Below, piece after piece: positions 16,761 through 28,241 of a stretch of 64,000 bases of DNA. Position 1 is the first letter of the stretch. Every line of letters begins with the position of its first letter. A model generated the notes under the pieces. The model saw nothing but the letters and a program-made list of their open reading frames with translations. It had not been told where the DNA came from and searched no databases. The stretch comes from Myxococcales bacterium (GTDB lineage Bacteria > Myxococcota_A > Polyangia > Fen-1088): the NCBI GenBank assembly GCA_022184915.1, contig JAGTJU010000001.1, forward strand, positions 1,304,057-1,368,056. Reading direction: 5' to 3'. A program made the position numbers and the translations under genes.

Positions 16761-18212
16761 TCAATCCGCGTAGCGCCAGGCGCCGCCGATCGAGGTCCCG
16801 AACGCTCCCGTGCCCAGGAAGCGCGGACGGACCTCGTTGCGGTGCCAGCTTTCAGGCAGGGTCGGTATGGGGCTTAGCCCTCCCGCCACCCGGGGCGCCG
16901 AGGGGGTCGACAGCCCCACGGGCTCTCGCACAGGTTCAGGCGGCTCGATGGAGGGAAGACCTTCGAGTTCGATGGCCTCAGCCTTTGCGATCACCTTCAC
17001 CATCCAGGTGAGGTCAGCGGCCAAGTCCCGGTTGTTGATCCGCGGGGGACGTTTGCGGGCGGGCTGGCGACTGGGGATGAAGTGCCTCAGCACCAAGAGG
17101 AGCTGGCGGGTGTTCTCGGCGTCTCGCTTGGAGATGCGCAGCTGCTCCATGAAGGGGCGGAGCGCCCCCAGAATGGGACGGCTCGCGTCCCGGACTCCCG
17201 ACTCTGGCAACAGAAGCGGGTACAGCCAGGGCATCACCAAGGTGGCGATCACCACAGCATTGGAGGGGGCGCCGTCATCACCCAGTGTGACCTGGTCGAG
17301 CGCGTCCAGATACGACCACAACCTCTGCGGATCCGCGCCCCGTTCCCCGCCCGCATCGGGGGCGGGCTCAGCGCCCGTGTCGAGGGTCTCCGTGAAGGAG
17401 GGATCGGAAGGCTCGGCGTCCTCCACCTCTCGAAGGGGGCCGGGGTGCATGCCCGGCGCCGCCGCTCCCGTTCTCCAGGCTTCCAGGGCCGGCATGAGTA
17501 CGGGGAGCAGTTGAAGCTCCACGAGAAGCTCCATGGATCGGTGAGCTGCACCTGCCCTCAAGAGGCGAAAGAACTCCTCCGATACCCGGGCCTGGGCGCA
17601 CTTGCTGATCTCCTGCGCGTGTTCGACCATGCACCGCAGGGTCTCGGGCTCGATCGACAACCCGCAGCGCGCCGCAAACTTGACCGCTCGGAGGATGCGG
17701 ATGGGATCCTCGCGAAAACGGATATCAGGGTCGCCGATGGTCCGAACGGTCCGGGCCTCGATATCGGCCAAGCCATTGACGTAATCCGTGACGTGCCCCG
17801 TCTCGGGGTCCAGGAACAATCCATTGACGGTGAAATCCCGCCTTTGAGCGTCCTGCTCGGCATTGCCGAAAACATTGTCCCGTCGGATCAAAAGATCGTC
17901 GGGGGTGGCCTCGCCTTTCTCTTCGTCCTCGCCCTCTCGAGGGTTGGCCCGGAAGGTGGACGTCTCGAAGATCTTCGGTCCGAAGAAGATGTGCGCCAAG
18001 CGAAACCGCCGCCCGATGATGCGGCAGTTCCGGAACAGGCGGCGTAGCTCGGGTGGGGTGGCGCTGGTCGAGACGTCGAAGTCTTTGGGCTTTCGCCCGA
18101 GAAGGAGGTCCCGCACGCAGCCGCCCACCAAGTAGGCCTCGTGGCCAAAGCGGCGCAGCCTCTGGACGACCTTGACCGCGTCAGGGTCGATTTGGCTGAG
18201 ATCGATTGTCAT
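16761..18212 (-). CDS. pcnB: Poly(A) polymerase / tRNA nucleotidyltransferase family protein (PcnB-like)
   Basis: This is a class II nucleotidyltransferase of 483 residues. The head domain carries VGGCVRDLLLGR and the catalytic pair DFD (Asp44 and Asp46), then RRDFTVNGL and the neck IRILRAVKFAARCGL near residue 175. The long insert-bearing C-terminus and the overall length fit PcnB-type poly(A) polymerases, which tag RNA for decay, better than short CCA-adding enzymes; the two activities cannot be separated with certainty by eye. An acidic, low-complexity segment (about 255-290) interrupts the helical body. The gene lies about 85 bases downstream of the unknown gene at 18298 on the same strand. 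Confidence 0.85.
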   Translation of the reverse strand: MTIDLSQIDPDAVKVVQRLRRFGHEAYLVGGCVRDLLLGRKPKDFDVSTSATPPELRRLFRNCRIIGRRFRLAHIFFGPKIFETSTFRANPREGEDEEKGEATPDDLLIRRDNVFGNAEQDAQRRDFTVNGLFLDPETGHVTDYVNGLADIEARTVRTIGDPDIRFREDPIRILRAVKFAARCGLSIEPETLRCMVEHAQEISKCAQARVSEEFFRLLRAGAAHRSMELLVELQLLPVLMPALEAWRTGAAAPGMHPGPLREVEDAEPSDPSFTETLDTGAEPAPDAGGERGADPQRLWSYLDALDQVTLGDDGAPSNAVVIATLVMPWLYPLLLPESGVRDASRPILGALRPFMEQLRISKRDAENTRQLLLVLRHFIPSRQPARKRPPRINNRDLAADLTWMVKVIAKAEAIELEGLPSIEPPEPVREPVGLSTPSAPRVAGGLSPIPTLPESWHRNEVRPRFLGTGAFGTSIGGAWRYAD

Positions 18213-18297
18213 ACCGTAAAAGGCAAAGCTTCAAAAAGTCACCGGTATCACGCCCACAACGCAGGGGCAAGAGATGTTCCCGGATTGTGGATGGGAG

Positions 18298-19071
18298 TCA
18301 AAAGAAAGACGGTGGAAGGGGGGCGTCGGGGTCGATGGGCAGGCGCGGCTTCCGAGGGCTCGCGCGGGGAGGGGCCGCGTTCGCGGGCGCCTGTCGCTCC
18401 CGCAGTGGCTCGGCCTGCGCGGTCCCGGGAGGGGAGGTCCCGATGTCGGCCTCGGATGGGGGCGACTCGCCCTCCGGCAGGGGTGCCGGCCGTTGCAGGT
18501 CCTGGGGAGCGGGCGATACGGCCTCGATCCTGTCGGTGCCTGGCGGGGGCGCTTCCAGGGGCGTCTGCCCTTTTGCGCCAAAGACGAGCAGCAGCAAGGC
18601 CACCACCACGAAACTTCCGAGCGCTGCCAGAGCAACGGTGAGTGCAGGTCGCAGCCACGCAACCCGGGGGACAAGGAGAATGTCGGTGTTGGTCAGGGGT
18701 ACGATGTTGCCCTGAGTATTTCTTCTCCCGAAGAACCGGGCGATTGCCGGAATCGGGCTTTTCACCGCGCCCTGTGTTCGCTTGCGCAGGGCGCCTCCTG
18801 CGCGCACAGCCCGCTGAGACGCTCCCGCAAGGCGCTCCGTCCCCGGGGCGGAAGGAGGGACCTCGCCGGCTGACAATTTCGGTCCCAGGGTGCCCGACGC
18901 ACTGGGCGCGGTCGGCGCCGGGGGCTGGCCCCTCGTGGCTTCCGCGGGCGGCACAGGGGTCACGAGAGGAAGATGGAACTCCCTGCCAAAAACCGTTTTC
19001 GCGGCCCGGGGACCTTCGTCCGCCGAGGCGCCGGCCGGTTTGCCGCCCTCGAATCCAAATCGTGTGTTCAC
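18298..19071 (-). CDS. Unknown proline-rich protein with one transmembrane segment
   Basis: Nothing in this 257-residue protein identifies a family. The first 130 residues are Ala/Pro/Gly-rich and contain the short motif KTVFGREFHLP. A single strongly hydrophobic helix follows at about residues 145-165. The C-terminal 95 residues are proline-rich and probably disordered. This frame is preferred over the longer overlapping frame 18248-19180 because only it contains a sensible membrane helix and motif-like composition. A role in envelope or signalling scaffolding is possible but not shown. Confidence 0.5.
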   Translation of the reverse strand: MNTRFGFEGGKPAGASADEGPRAAKTVFGREFHLPLVTPVPPAEATRGQPPAPTAPSASGTLGPKLSAGEVPPSAPGTERLAGASQRAVRAGGALRKRTQGAVKSPIPAIARFFGRRNTQGNIVPLTNTDILLVPRVAWLRPALTVALAALGSFVVVALLLLVFGAKGQTPLEAPPPGTDRIEAVSPAPQDLQRPAPLPEGESPPSEADIGTSPPGTAQAEPLRERQAPANAAPPRASPRKPRLPIDPDAPLPPSFF

Positions 19072-19201
19072 TACCGCTACCTCTAAGTGTAGCCGCTTTC
19101 CGGCGCTCGCGACGGTCCGACCGAAAGCAGAAGCGCGGGCTCGGATCGTGCCGGGCCGTCGCCTGCCGGCCCAGGAGCACTCGATCGGGTCTCCCTGGCG
19201 A

Positions 19202-19681
19202 TCAGATGTGTACGTGAATCGGGATCAAACGATCCATGGACTCCTCGCAGGCGTCGTTCATCAGGCGCCAGATGTGCTTGAGCTGGGACGCGATGAGCGA
19301 ATCGTCCGCGAGTTCGTCTTCGTCTTCCTCCTCCTCGTCTTCTTCCTCATCTTCGTCGTCGTCTTCCTCGACGTCGAGCTCGTCGCGCAGCTCCTCGAGG
19401 GCGGCCGCGAGCGCCTGCGATGACGCCACTCGGTAGTCGCCCACCGTGATCGTTCCTTCGAAGTCGGACGGGATGAAGATCTCGGCGGCCACGTCGTGGG
19501 CCTCGAGACGATCGAGAAACTCCGTCACCGCGTCCTCGCTCAGACGGGCTGCGATGGTCTGTGAGGGGTGGTCCGCCTCAATGTCGTATTTCCCGCCTGC
19601 TTGGGAGAGCAGGCGGCCTAGGGTTTTCAACTCTTCGTCGTCGAGTCTGTCAGAAAGAGGGGCAAGCTCGATCTCGGCCAT
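19202..19681 (-). CDS. Unknown small acidic protein with a poly-Asp/Glu tract
   Basis: This 159-residue protein has an ordered N-terminal half (residues 1-95) of mixed helix and strand character. A run of about 30 almost uninterrupted Asp/Glu residues follows at about 105-130, then a short helical C-terminus (SQLKHIWRLMNDACEESMDRL). The start is set at ATG 19681, which begins MAEIELAPL; an in-frame upstream start at 19717 adds twelve unlikely residues. Acidic tracts of this kind can mimic nucleic acid or bind basic proteins, but no function is known. The gene diverges from glnD. Confidence 0.65.
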   Translation of the reverse strand: MAEIELAPLSDRLDDEELKTLGRLLSQAGGKYDIEADHPSQTIAARLSEDAVTEFLDRLEAHDVAAEIFIPSDFEGTITVGDYRVASSQALAAALEELRDELDVEEDDDEDEEEDEEEEDEDELADDSLIASQLKHIWRLMNDACEESMDRLIPIHVHI

Positions 19682-19839
19682 GCACCATACGGTGCACAAG
19701 TTGCTACCAGTCGTCAAACGGTCCGTGAGGGGAAATGTGCGGAAGTTACGAGCGCCCCTTCGAATGCCGGACGGTCATCGACAAAACTCGGCGGCCCGAT
19801 TAATGATTCGGGGAGCCCGACCGAGACGAGCGGCCCTAC

Positions 19840-22521
19840 TTGCCCTTGCTGCCAACTGCCGAATGGATTGCCGAACGCGTCAACGAGGCGCGAGTTGCGG
19901 CTGACGAAAGCCAGCGCGCGGGCCTCCACGGGTTCGACCTGTCGAAGCAGCTCACGGCGGCGCTGGACGCCGTGGTGGTGACCGTCGTCGACGCTCATCT
20001 CGCCAAAGCAGGCCTTTCGGAGGGCGTGGCGGTCATGGCTACGGGGGGCTACGGGCGCGAAGAGTGGGCGCCGTACTCAGACCTCGACTTGGTCTTCCTG
20101 TGCGCGGAGAGTCCCGACGCCCACGTGGGTGCGTTCGCAAGCGGCGTGCTGCACGACCTTTGGGACGCTCGGTTGGATGCGGGGCACGCCACGCGTTCCG
20201 TGGCCGACACCCACGAGTTGGCCGAGTCGGACCTCACGGCCGCCACGGCCATGCTCGACGCACGGTTTCTCACGGGGGACGCGGCCCTCGCGCGGTCCTT
20301 CGCCGAGGGCTACGCTGCACGGGCCGGCTCGTTTGGCCCCGGCAATCTCGTGGAACGGCTGCGCCAGGAGCAGACAAGCCGACATTCGAAGTTCGGGGAC
20401 ACCATCTATCTCCTGGAGCCCGACCTCAAGAGCGGACCCGGGGGCGTGCGCGACCTGTGCATTGGACGGTGGGCGGCCAAAGCCCGGTTCGGGACGTCCG
20501 ATTTCCGCGAGCTGCACGACCTGGGCGAGCTCACTTTGCGGCAATGCCAGTCCCTGGAATCGGCTCGGGAGTGGTTCCTGAACGTCCGGATCGCCGTCCA
20601 GCTCGCGGCGCGCCGCAAGCAGGATCAATTGCGTTTCGACCTGCAGGAGCGCGTGGCGCCCGTTTGGTTTCGGGCGCCCCGACCCACGAACGCCACGTTG
20701 ATCAAGCCGGCGGTTTCGGCTGCCGTCGAGTGGCTGATGCGCCATTATCAGCTTCACGCTCGAACGATTTCCCGAGAGACGGAACGACTTCTCCAACGAG
20801 CGAGCCAAGACCCTCATCACGAACCCACCGTGGTTCCCGTGTCTCTTCGGTCATCCCGCGGCAAGGTGGATCCAACCTTCGTCATTAGGGATGGACGCAT
20901 CGAGGCCATCGATCCGAACGTTTTCGCCGACAAACCTTCGGAGATGCTGAGGGCGTTCTCCATCGCGAACGAGCTCGGCCTCGAAGTGGGGTTGCGCACG
21001 GCCGACATCATCTCTGAGGCCTGCGCCGAAAAGCCCCTCGCGCTGCAGGCCGACCCAAGCTCCGGCCCCTTGTTCCTCGACGTCCTCACGGACACCCGCG
21101 ACAAGAAGAACCCCTCGCGCCTCGAGCAAATGCAGGACCTGGGATTGCTGACCGCGCTCATGCCCGAATGGGCCCCCGTGACGGGCAGGGTCCAGCACGA
21201 CACTTACCACGTCTACACGGTTGACCGTCACTCCTTGTATGCCGTGGCCCTGCTCAAGACCCTCGCGCGCCAGGAACTCGTTGATGATTACCCGCGCCCC
21301 ACGCAAGAGATGTCGCTCATCGAGCGGAACGTGCCCCTGTATGTGGCCACCTTGCTGCACGACATTGCGAAACCGCTGGGAAACAACCATAGCCTGAGGG
21401 GCGTGCCGATCGCGTCCGCCATCGCGCGCCGCTTCGGACTCAGCGACGATGACGTGGCGCTGGTCGAGCTGTTGGTGCGCGAACACCTGACCCTTGGTCA
21501 CGTCTCGCAGCGGCGCGACCTGGCCGATCCGGCCACGATCGAGCGTACGGCTGAGCTGGCCGGTGACGAAGAAACCCTACGTCAGCTCTACCTGCTCACC
21601 TTCGTCGACCTTTATTGTGTGGGGCCCGGGAACCTGACCAGCTGGAAAGACGAGCTTTTGAGAGAGCTTTTCCAGCGTTCGTTCGCATACATGCGGCACG
21701 GCTCGGGGGTGTGGACGGAACAGACGCGGGAGCGCGTGCGAGAGCGCATGGCAAAGGCGGCAGCGAAGCTGTCGGAGTTCATGCCCGAGCCAGAGATTGC
21801 GGTACTGTTCGCGGGGCTGCCCGAGCGCTACTTCATTGAAAACTCCGTCCTGCGCATCGCTTCGCACATGCAGCTCATGCGAGGCCGTCAGGGTGCGTGC
21901 GCCGTGGACTTCGTCCACCATCCTCGGCGCCAGTACTCCGAGATGGTGCTCACCGCCGACGACGTTCCCGGTTTGCTGGCCACGGTCACGGGTGTGCTGT
22001 TCGCGAACCGGATAGACATTTTGGACGCGGCCATCTACAGCAGAGAGCCCGTGCGCCCCAACGAGAGAGCGGAGGCCCTCGACATCTTCCGCATCAGGCG
22101 TGCTTTTCACGGTGCAGTCACGGACGAAGTGCGGCTCAGCTCGATAAGGCGCGATCTGATGGCCACGCTCGAGGGCCGGCGCAGCGTCAAGGACCTGGTG
22201 TCCTCGCGGCCGGCCACCGCATCCATCCTCGAGGGTCCGCGCCCCAAAGTGCCGCCCACCGAGGTCAAGGTTCATAACGACATCACCCCGAACCTCACGG
22301 TCATCGATGTGTTCACCGAGGACCGCCCGGGCGTCCTCTATATGATCGCCGACGTGCTCTACACCAAGAAGCTGGACATCCAGCGCTCGAAGGTGGGCGT
22401 CGAGGCCGATCGTGTCGCCGACATCTTCTACGTGCGCGACAGCGTCACGCGAGGTCAGCTCTTGGATCCCGAGCGCATCGCGGATCTCGTCGACGCGCTT
22501 CGGACGGCGCTGCGTCGCTGA
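19840..22521 (+). CDS. glnD: Bifunctional PII uridylyltransferase / uridylyl-removing enzyme GlnD
   Basis: GlnD senses glutamine and adds or removes UMP on PII proteins, controlling nitrogen metabolism. The 893-residue protein has the nucleotidyltransferase motif GGYGREEW with catalytic SDLDL (Asp81 and Asp83). An HD phosphohydrolase domain has LLHDIAKP near residue 507, and two C-terminal ACT domains follow (DDVPGLLATVTG near 705 and EDRPGVLYMIADVL near 826). Order and length match the family. The start appears to be TTG 19840, since the conserved N-terminus begins there. No PII gene or glutamine synthetase gene is in the window. Confidence 0.95.
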   Translation: MPLLPTAEWIAERVNEARVAADESQRAGLHGFDLSKQLTAALDAVVVTVVDAHLAKAGLSEGVAVMATGGYGREEWAPYSDLDLVFLCAESPDAHVGAFASGVLHDLWDARLDAGHATRSVADTHELAESDLTAATAMLDARFLTGDAALARSFAEGYAARAGSFGPGNLVERLRQEQTSRHSKFGDTIYLLEPDLKSGPGGVRDLCIGRWAAKARFGTSDFRELHDLGELTLRQCQSLESAREWFLNVRIAVQLAARRKQDQLRFDLQERVAPVWFRAPRPTNATLIKPAVSAAVEWLMRHYQLHARTISRETERLLQRASQDPHHEPTVVPVSLRSSRGKVDPTFVIRDGRIEAIDPNVFADKPSEMLRAFSIANELGLEVGLRTADIISEACAEKPLALQADPSSGPLFLDVLTDTRDKKNPSRLEQMQDLGLLTALMPEWAPVTGRVQHDTYHVYTVDRHSLYAVALLKTLARQELVDDYPRPTQEMSLIERNVPLYVATLLHDIAKPLGNNHSLRGVPIASAIARRFGLSDDDVALVELLVREHLTLGHVSQRRDLADPATIERTAELAGDEETLRQLYLLTFVDLYCVGPGNLTSWKDELLRELFQRSFAYMRHGSGVWTEQTRERVRERMAKAAAKLSEFMPEPEIAVLFAGLPERYFIENSVLRIASHMQLMRGRQGACAVDFVHHPRRQYSEMVLTADDVPGLLATVTGVLFANRIDILDAAIYSREPVRPNERAEALDIFRIRRAFHGAVTDEVRLSSIRRDLMATLEGRRSVKDLVSSRPATASILEGPRPKVPPTEVKVHNDITPNLTVIDVFTEDRPGVLYMIADVLYTKKLDIQRSKVGVEADRVADIFYVRDSVTRGQLLDPERIADLVDALRTALRR

Positions 22522-22565
22522 GGCGAGCTCCCGAAGTGGAGGCGATCCAGGCTATGCTGGGGCCC

Positions 22566-23618
22566 ATGAGAGTCGTGGCGTTCGTCTTGGCGTTGGCCGC
22601 ATCCGGTGCGGCGACGGCCGGAAATCCCGTCGCGGTGGGAAAGCTCGAGGAAGGGCGTAGGCACTTTCGTGCGGGCGACAAAGCCGCGGCCTTGAAGGCC
22701 TTCGACGAAGCGGCGCGCCTCGCGCCGGACGATGCCCAAGTGCACTATTTTCGGGGGGTGGCCCTGGAGGGACAGGGCCAGCCGGCCGAGGCCATTTTGG
22801 CCTATCGCAAGGCTGTGGCCTTGGATCCGAAGTTCCCCGAGGCGCAGAACAACTTGGGCGGGCTGTTCCTGCAGGCGGGCCAGCTCGAGACGGCGCGTGC
22901 CGCGTTCCAGGCCGCCTTGGCGGCGCGGCCCGCGTACCCGCAGGCGGCCTTCAACCTCGGCGTGGCCCTCGAGCGGCAGGGCCAAAATGGTGAGGCGTTG
23001 GGCGCCTTCGCAAAGGCCGCGCGGCTCGACCCGAAAGACGGCCAGGCTTGGCTCAACCTCGGGGTCGTGGCGAAGCGTCAGGGCGATGCCAAGACCGCCC
23101 GCGCAGCGTTCGAGAAGGCTACGGCCCTGTTGCCCCGAGAGCCCCAGGCGTTCACGAATTTGGGCTTGCTCGTCGCCGAGGCTGGGCAGCTCGATGAAGC
23201 CGCGCGCCTCCTCGCGCGGGCGACGGAGATGGGGCCGGATGCGGTACACGCGTGGCACGCCGCGGGGCGGGTTGCCCTCAAGCGCAAGCGCGCGGGCGAG
23301 GCGGTTGAAGCCCTGGGGCGCGCGGCCCGCCTCGATCCGAAGTCGGCCGCCGTGGCCGCGGATCTTTGCCAAGCGCGCGCCGCGAAGGCTCCCGACCCGA
23401 GCGCCCTCAAGGCCTGCGATCGGGCCCGGCAGCTGGATCCCCAAGCCGCGTTGCCGGTGTACGTCGCGCTCAAGCTGCGGGCAGCCCAGGGCGATTGCGC
23501 TACGGCGAAAAAGACTCTTGCGGCGTTCCTCGCGCTTGCTGCCCCCTCCGACCGGGCGCGACAGGGGGCCAAGGACCTGGTGGCCGCGTGCCGGCCCGTG
23601 GCCGCGCGGAAGCCCTGA
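22566..23618 (+). CDS. Exported TPR-repeat protein
   Basis: A signal peptide (residues 1-19, cleavage near ATAGN) is followed by at least eight tetratricopeptide repeats of 34 residues, with the usual W/L-G-Y-A-F-P pattern, for example AQNNLGGLFLQAGQLETARAA-type units. The protein has 350 residues from ATG 22566; an upstream in-frame ATG at 22536 adds ten unlikely residues. TPR arrays mediate protein-protein binding, here in the periplasm. It is placed between glnD and guaB but its partner is unknown. Confidence 0.8.
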   Translation: MRVVAFVLALAASGAATAGNPVAVGKLEEGRRHFRAGDKAAALKAFDEAARLAPDDAQVHYFRGVALEGQGQPAEAILAYRKAVALDPKFPEAQNNLGGLFLQAGQLETARAAFQAALAARPAYPQAAFNLGVALERQGQNGEALGAFAKAARLDPKDGQAWLNLGVVAKRQGDAKTARAAFEKATALLPREPQAFTNLGLLVAEAGQLDEAARLLARATEMGPDAVHAWHAAGRVALKRKRAGEAVEALGRAARLDPKSAAVAADLCQARAAKAPDPSALKACDRARQLDPQAALPVYVALKLRAAQGDCATAKKTLAAFLALAAPSDRARQGAKDLVAACRPVAARKP

Positions 23619-23634
23619 TGCGCGCACGGGACGC

Positions 23635-25139
<1,505 letters not shown>

Positions 25140-25151
25140 CGGCAGCCCTTC

Positions 25152-26696
25152 ATGTCAAAGCAAAGCATCCTGATCTTAGATTTCGGCTCGCAATACACGC
25201 AGCTCATCGCCCGCCGCATCCGCGAACAAAAAGTCTACTCCGAGATTCAACCGTTCGATTTCCCGGTCGCCAAGATCCGGGACATGGCTCCTACGGGAAT
25301 CGTACTGTCGGGCGGTCCGGCCTCTGTGTACGCCGAGGGGGCCCCCCGCGTCGACCCGGAGATCTTCGATCTGGGCCTGCCGATCCTGGGGATCTGTTAC
25401 GGGGTTCAGATCACCACGCTGGCGCTCGGGGGTAAGGTCGCGCGCGCGGAACACCGCGAGTACGGACGTGCGCAGGTCGCGCTGACCCAATCATCGGCGC
25501 TGTTCCACGGCTTCGAGGAGGGCGAGAACGTGGCCGTGTGGATGAGCCACGGCGATCGGATCGAGTCTCTGCCCGAGGGTTTCAGTGTGGTCGGGACGAA
25601 CCCCAGCTGCCCTGCGGCCGCCGTGGAGGCCCCCGCGCGCAAGTTCTGGGGCGTTCAGTTCCATCCCGAGGTCGTCCACACGCCGCGCGGAGGAGAGCTG
25701 CTTTCCAACTTTCTCTTCCGCATCTGCCACTGTGAGCCCAGCTGGACCATGGCCAACTTCGTCGAAGAGGCCATCGAACAGGTCCGTACCCAGGTGGGCA
25801 ACGGTCGCGCCATCTGTGGCCTGTCGGGGGGGGTCGATTCCTCGGTGGCAGCGGCCCTCGTTCACAAGGCGATGGGTGAGCGCCTCACCTGCATCTTCGT
25901 GGACAACGGCCTGCTTCGAAAGGGCGAGCGCGCTCAGGTGGAGTCCCTGTTCCGTGACGCCTTCCACATGGACCTGCGGGTGGTGGATGCGGCCGACCGC
26001 TTCTTGGAGGGGCTCGAAGGCATTACCGACCCCGAGCAGAAGCGTAAGTTCATCGGCCGTGCCTTCATCGAGGTTTTCGAGGAGGAGGCGCGCAAGATCG
26101 GCGGTGCTGATTTCCTGGTGCAAGGCACTCTTTATCCCGACGTCATCGAGTCGGTGTCGCACAAGGGCCCCTCGGCCACCATCAAGTCCCACCACAACGT
26201 GGGTGGCCTTCCGGACTTCATGAAGTTGAAGTTGGTGGAGCCTCTGCGCGAACTGTTCAAGGACGAGGTCCGTGCTTTGGGCGAAGAAGTGGGCTTGCCC
26301 CACCACGTGCTGTGGCGGCAGCCCTTCCCCGGCCCTGGACTCGCGGTCCGCGTGCTGGGTGAGGTCACGAAAGAGCGCTGCGAGGTGCTGCGTGAGGCCG
26401 ACGCCATCATCGACGAGGAGATTCGGGCGGCAGGTCTCTATGAGGCCATTTGGCAGTCTTTTGGTGTTCTGCTGCCGGTCAAGACCGTGGGCGTGATGGG
26501 CGACGAACGGACGTACGCCGACGTGCTGGCGATCCGGGCCGTTCACTCGAAAGACGGCATGACGGCCGACTGGGTCCCGTTGCCCTACGAGGTCCTCGGG
26601 CGCATGTCCTCGCGCATCGTGAACGAGGTTAGGGGCGTCAACCGGGTCGTCTACGACGTCTCGTCGAAGCCGCCTGCCACCATCGAGTGGGAGTGA
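25152..26696 (+). CDS. guaA: GMP synthase (glutamine-hydrolysing) GuaA
   Basis: GuaA aminates XMP to GMP using glutamine and ATP. The 514-residue protein has an N-terminal class I glutamine amidotransferase with Cys82 in GICYGVQ and the FHPEV histidine/glutamate pair. An ATP-pyrophosphatase domain follows with SGGVDSS at residues 225-231. The C-terminal dimerisation domain carries HHNVGGLP and [12 protein letters not shown]. It is the second gene of the guaBA operon. Confidence 0.97.
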   Translation: MSKQSILILDFGSQYTQLIARRIREQKVYSEIQPFDFPVAKIRDMAPTGIVLSGGPASVYAEGAPRVDPEIFDLGLPILGICYGVQITTLALGGKVARAEHREYGRAQVALTQSSALFHGFEEGENVAVWMSHGDRIESLPEGFSVVGTNPSCPAAAVEAPARKFWGVQFHPEVVHTPRGGELLSNFLFRICHCEPSWTMANFVEEAIEQVRTQVGNGRAICGLSGGVDSSVAAALVHKAMGERLTCIFVDNGLLRKGERAQVESLFRDAFHMDLRVVDAADRFLEGLEGITDPEQKRKFIGRAFIEVFEEEARKIGGADFLVQGTLYPDVIESVSHKGPSATIKSHHNVGGLPDFMKLKLVEPLRELFKDEVRALGEEVGLPHHVLWRQPFPGPGLAVRVLGEVTKERCEVLREADAIIDEEIRAAGLYEAIWQSFGVLLPVKTVGVMGDERTYADVLAIRAVHSKDGMTADWVPLPYEVLGRMSSRIVNEVRGVNRVVYDVSSKPPATIEWE

Positions 26697-26739
26697 GGGA
26701 TTTCGCGCCGGGGCGAGGGTCGCGCTAGGGTTACCCGCG

Positions 26740-27885
26740 ATGCTCCTCTGCGAAACCTTGTGTGCGTTCGGGGCGGTCTGGCTTCAAGGACAGGCCGTGC
26801 CGCCCTTGCCTGCTGCGCCCCCCGCGCTCCATGCGGTGGGCCGCGGGGAGGAGATCGACGGCGCCGAGGTCGACATCGTCGATGGCAACGTGGTTGGCGC
26901 GAAGAAGCGAGCGCTCGAGGAGGCCTTTCTTCGCGCGGTCGAGCGGGTGTTTCAGGCCGAACTGGAGGATGCGGGTTTTTCGGCGGCGGGCGCTCTGCCG
27001 GATGAACTCGTACGATTGCGCGGGGGCTTCGCCACGGGAGCGCGCCGCTACGTGCGAAGCTACAGGGTGGTCGAAGACCTGGAAGCCGGCGGTAAACTCA
27101 AGGTCGCCGTGGCTGCTGTGGTGGATCGGGCGTTCCTCCGCCGTCAGATCGAAAAAGCGCGAGCGGCCACGCCGGCCGTGACGGGGCCAGCCTCTGCCGT
27201 TCAGGTGATGTCGCCCGAGGGCAACCCCCAGTTGGTGCCGGCGCTGACGAAGGCCTTGCGCGCAGGCGGCTTGGTGGCAGAAGCCGTCGAGGCCGGAGCG
27301 ACCGGTCGCCCCGAGACCGTACGGGTGCTGCTGCGCGGACACGCCAAGGTCGAGGGCGAAGTGCGTGGGGCCGGCCTCATGGCAGCGCGGTGTCAGGTGG
27401 ACCTGGCCGTGCGTCGCCCCGGGGGCTCGCGAGATCTGGTGCTGCCTTCGGCCATCGAGTGGGGGTTTGGTCCCGAGGCGCCCGTGGCCGAACAGGCCTG
27501 CCTGGACCGCCTGGCGCCCCTGGCGGCGAAGGTCGTGGTTCCCGCGGTGAACGAGCTGTCCTTGGGGACCGTCCTCAAGTCCGTGACGGTCACCCTCGAC
27601 CTGGTCGAACCCCTGGCCCTCGAGCGATTCGTCCGACGACTCCGGCGCGTGGGCACGGTGAGCCGCTACGAGCTGCGCCGGATCGCGCTGGGGGCAGCTG
27701 ACGTGCGCGTCGAAACGAATCTGCCGCCCGATGTCCTGGCCAAGGCTCTCACGCAAGCCATGGAGGACGAACTCACCCTCACGGCCGAGCCCGCGGTCGG
27801 CGATCGCATCCGTATGACCTTGCGGGTGCGCGCCGATGCCGCTCCCGCCTTCCCGGAAGACGAGGGGCTCGAGGCGTCTCCGTGA
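26740..27885 (+). CDS. Unknown exported protein, FlgT/LPP20-like N-terminal region
   Basis: A hydrophobic leader (about residues 5-30) precedes a domain with the pattern VGRGEEIDG...NVVGAKKRALEEAFLRAVE. This resembles the N-terminal domain of flagellar assembly protein T and LPP20-type lipoproteins: short strand, then a long helix with alternating charges. The remaining 250 residues contain no recognised motif. The total is 381 residues. Its last four bases overlap the GTG start of the next gene, so the two are probably translated together and may act in the same envelope process. No flagellar gene is nearby, so a flagellar role is not implied. Confidence 0.55.
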   Translation: MLLCETLCAFGAVWLQGQAVPPLPAAPPALHAVGRGEEIDGAEVDIVDGNVVGAKKRALEEAFLRAVERVFQAELEDAGFSAAGALPDELVRLRGGFATGARRYVRSYRVVEDLEAGGKLKVAVAAVVDRAFLRRQIEKARAATPAVTGPASAVQVMSPEGNPQLVPALTKALRAGGLVAEAVEAGATGRPETVRVLLRGHAKVEGEVRGAGLMAARCQVDLAVRRPGGSRDLVLPSAIEWGFGPEAPVAEQACLDRLAPLAAKVVVPAVNELSLGTVLKSVTVTLDLVEPLALERFVRRLRRVGTVSRYELRRIALGAADVRVETNLPPDVLAKALTQAMEDELTLTAEPAVGDRIRMTLRVRADAAPAFPEDEGLEASP

Positions 27886-28241
27886 CCCCGCGGTCTGACG
27901 CTTGCCGTCTGTCGTGGTGGGCGGGCGCCCTCGTGTTCGCCCTGCAGGGGGCCTGTGCGTCCTTGCGCTTCGGCGGGGCGGCCGTGCTGCGCATCGACTG
28001 CAACGTGCCGGAAGCGGCGATCTTCATCGACGACGTCTACGAAGGGCCGTGCGCATCCTGGTCCGTGGACGGGCGCCTCGTTTCTCCCGGCTTTCGTCGC
28101 GTCGAGGTGCGCCACCCGGAGCGCTACACGCATTATCAAGAGCTGGAGCTGGTCAAGGGCGACGCGGTTCGTATGGACGTGCAGCTGCGTCCTTGGCTCG
28201 AGCTGTCCTTGCGTCCTGACGGGCCTCGCTCACAGCGCTGA
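27882..28241 (+). CDS. Small lipoprotein-like protein with PEGA-type domain
   Basis: This 119-residue protein starts at GTG 27882, overlapping the preceding stop in GTGA. The leader ends in ALQGACAS, a possible lipobox with the acylated cysteine near residue 25. The rest contains VLRIDCNVPEAAIFIDDVYEG and SPGFRRVEVRHP-type strands, typical of PEGA domains, which are small surface-associated beta folds. The gene end overlaps the end of the convergent adenylate-forming gene by 12 bases. Confidence 0.65.
   Translation: MTPRSDACRLSWWAGALVFALQGACASLRFGGAAVLRIDCNVPEAAIFIDDVYEGPCASWSVDGRLVSPGFRRVEVRHPERYTHYQELELVKGDAVRMDVQLRPWLELSLRPDGPRSQR

Noticed and set aside
17082-18047. 321-codon antisense frame inside pcnB
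   Set aside because: The sense frame has all family motifs; the antisense frame has none.
18248-19180. 310-codon frame overlapping the proline-rich membrane protein
   Set aside because: It lacks any hydrophobic helix or ordered region, unlike the chosen frame.
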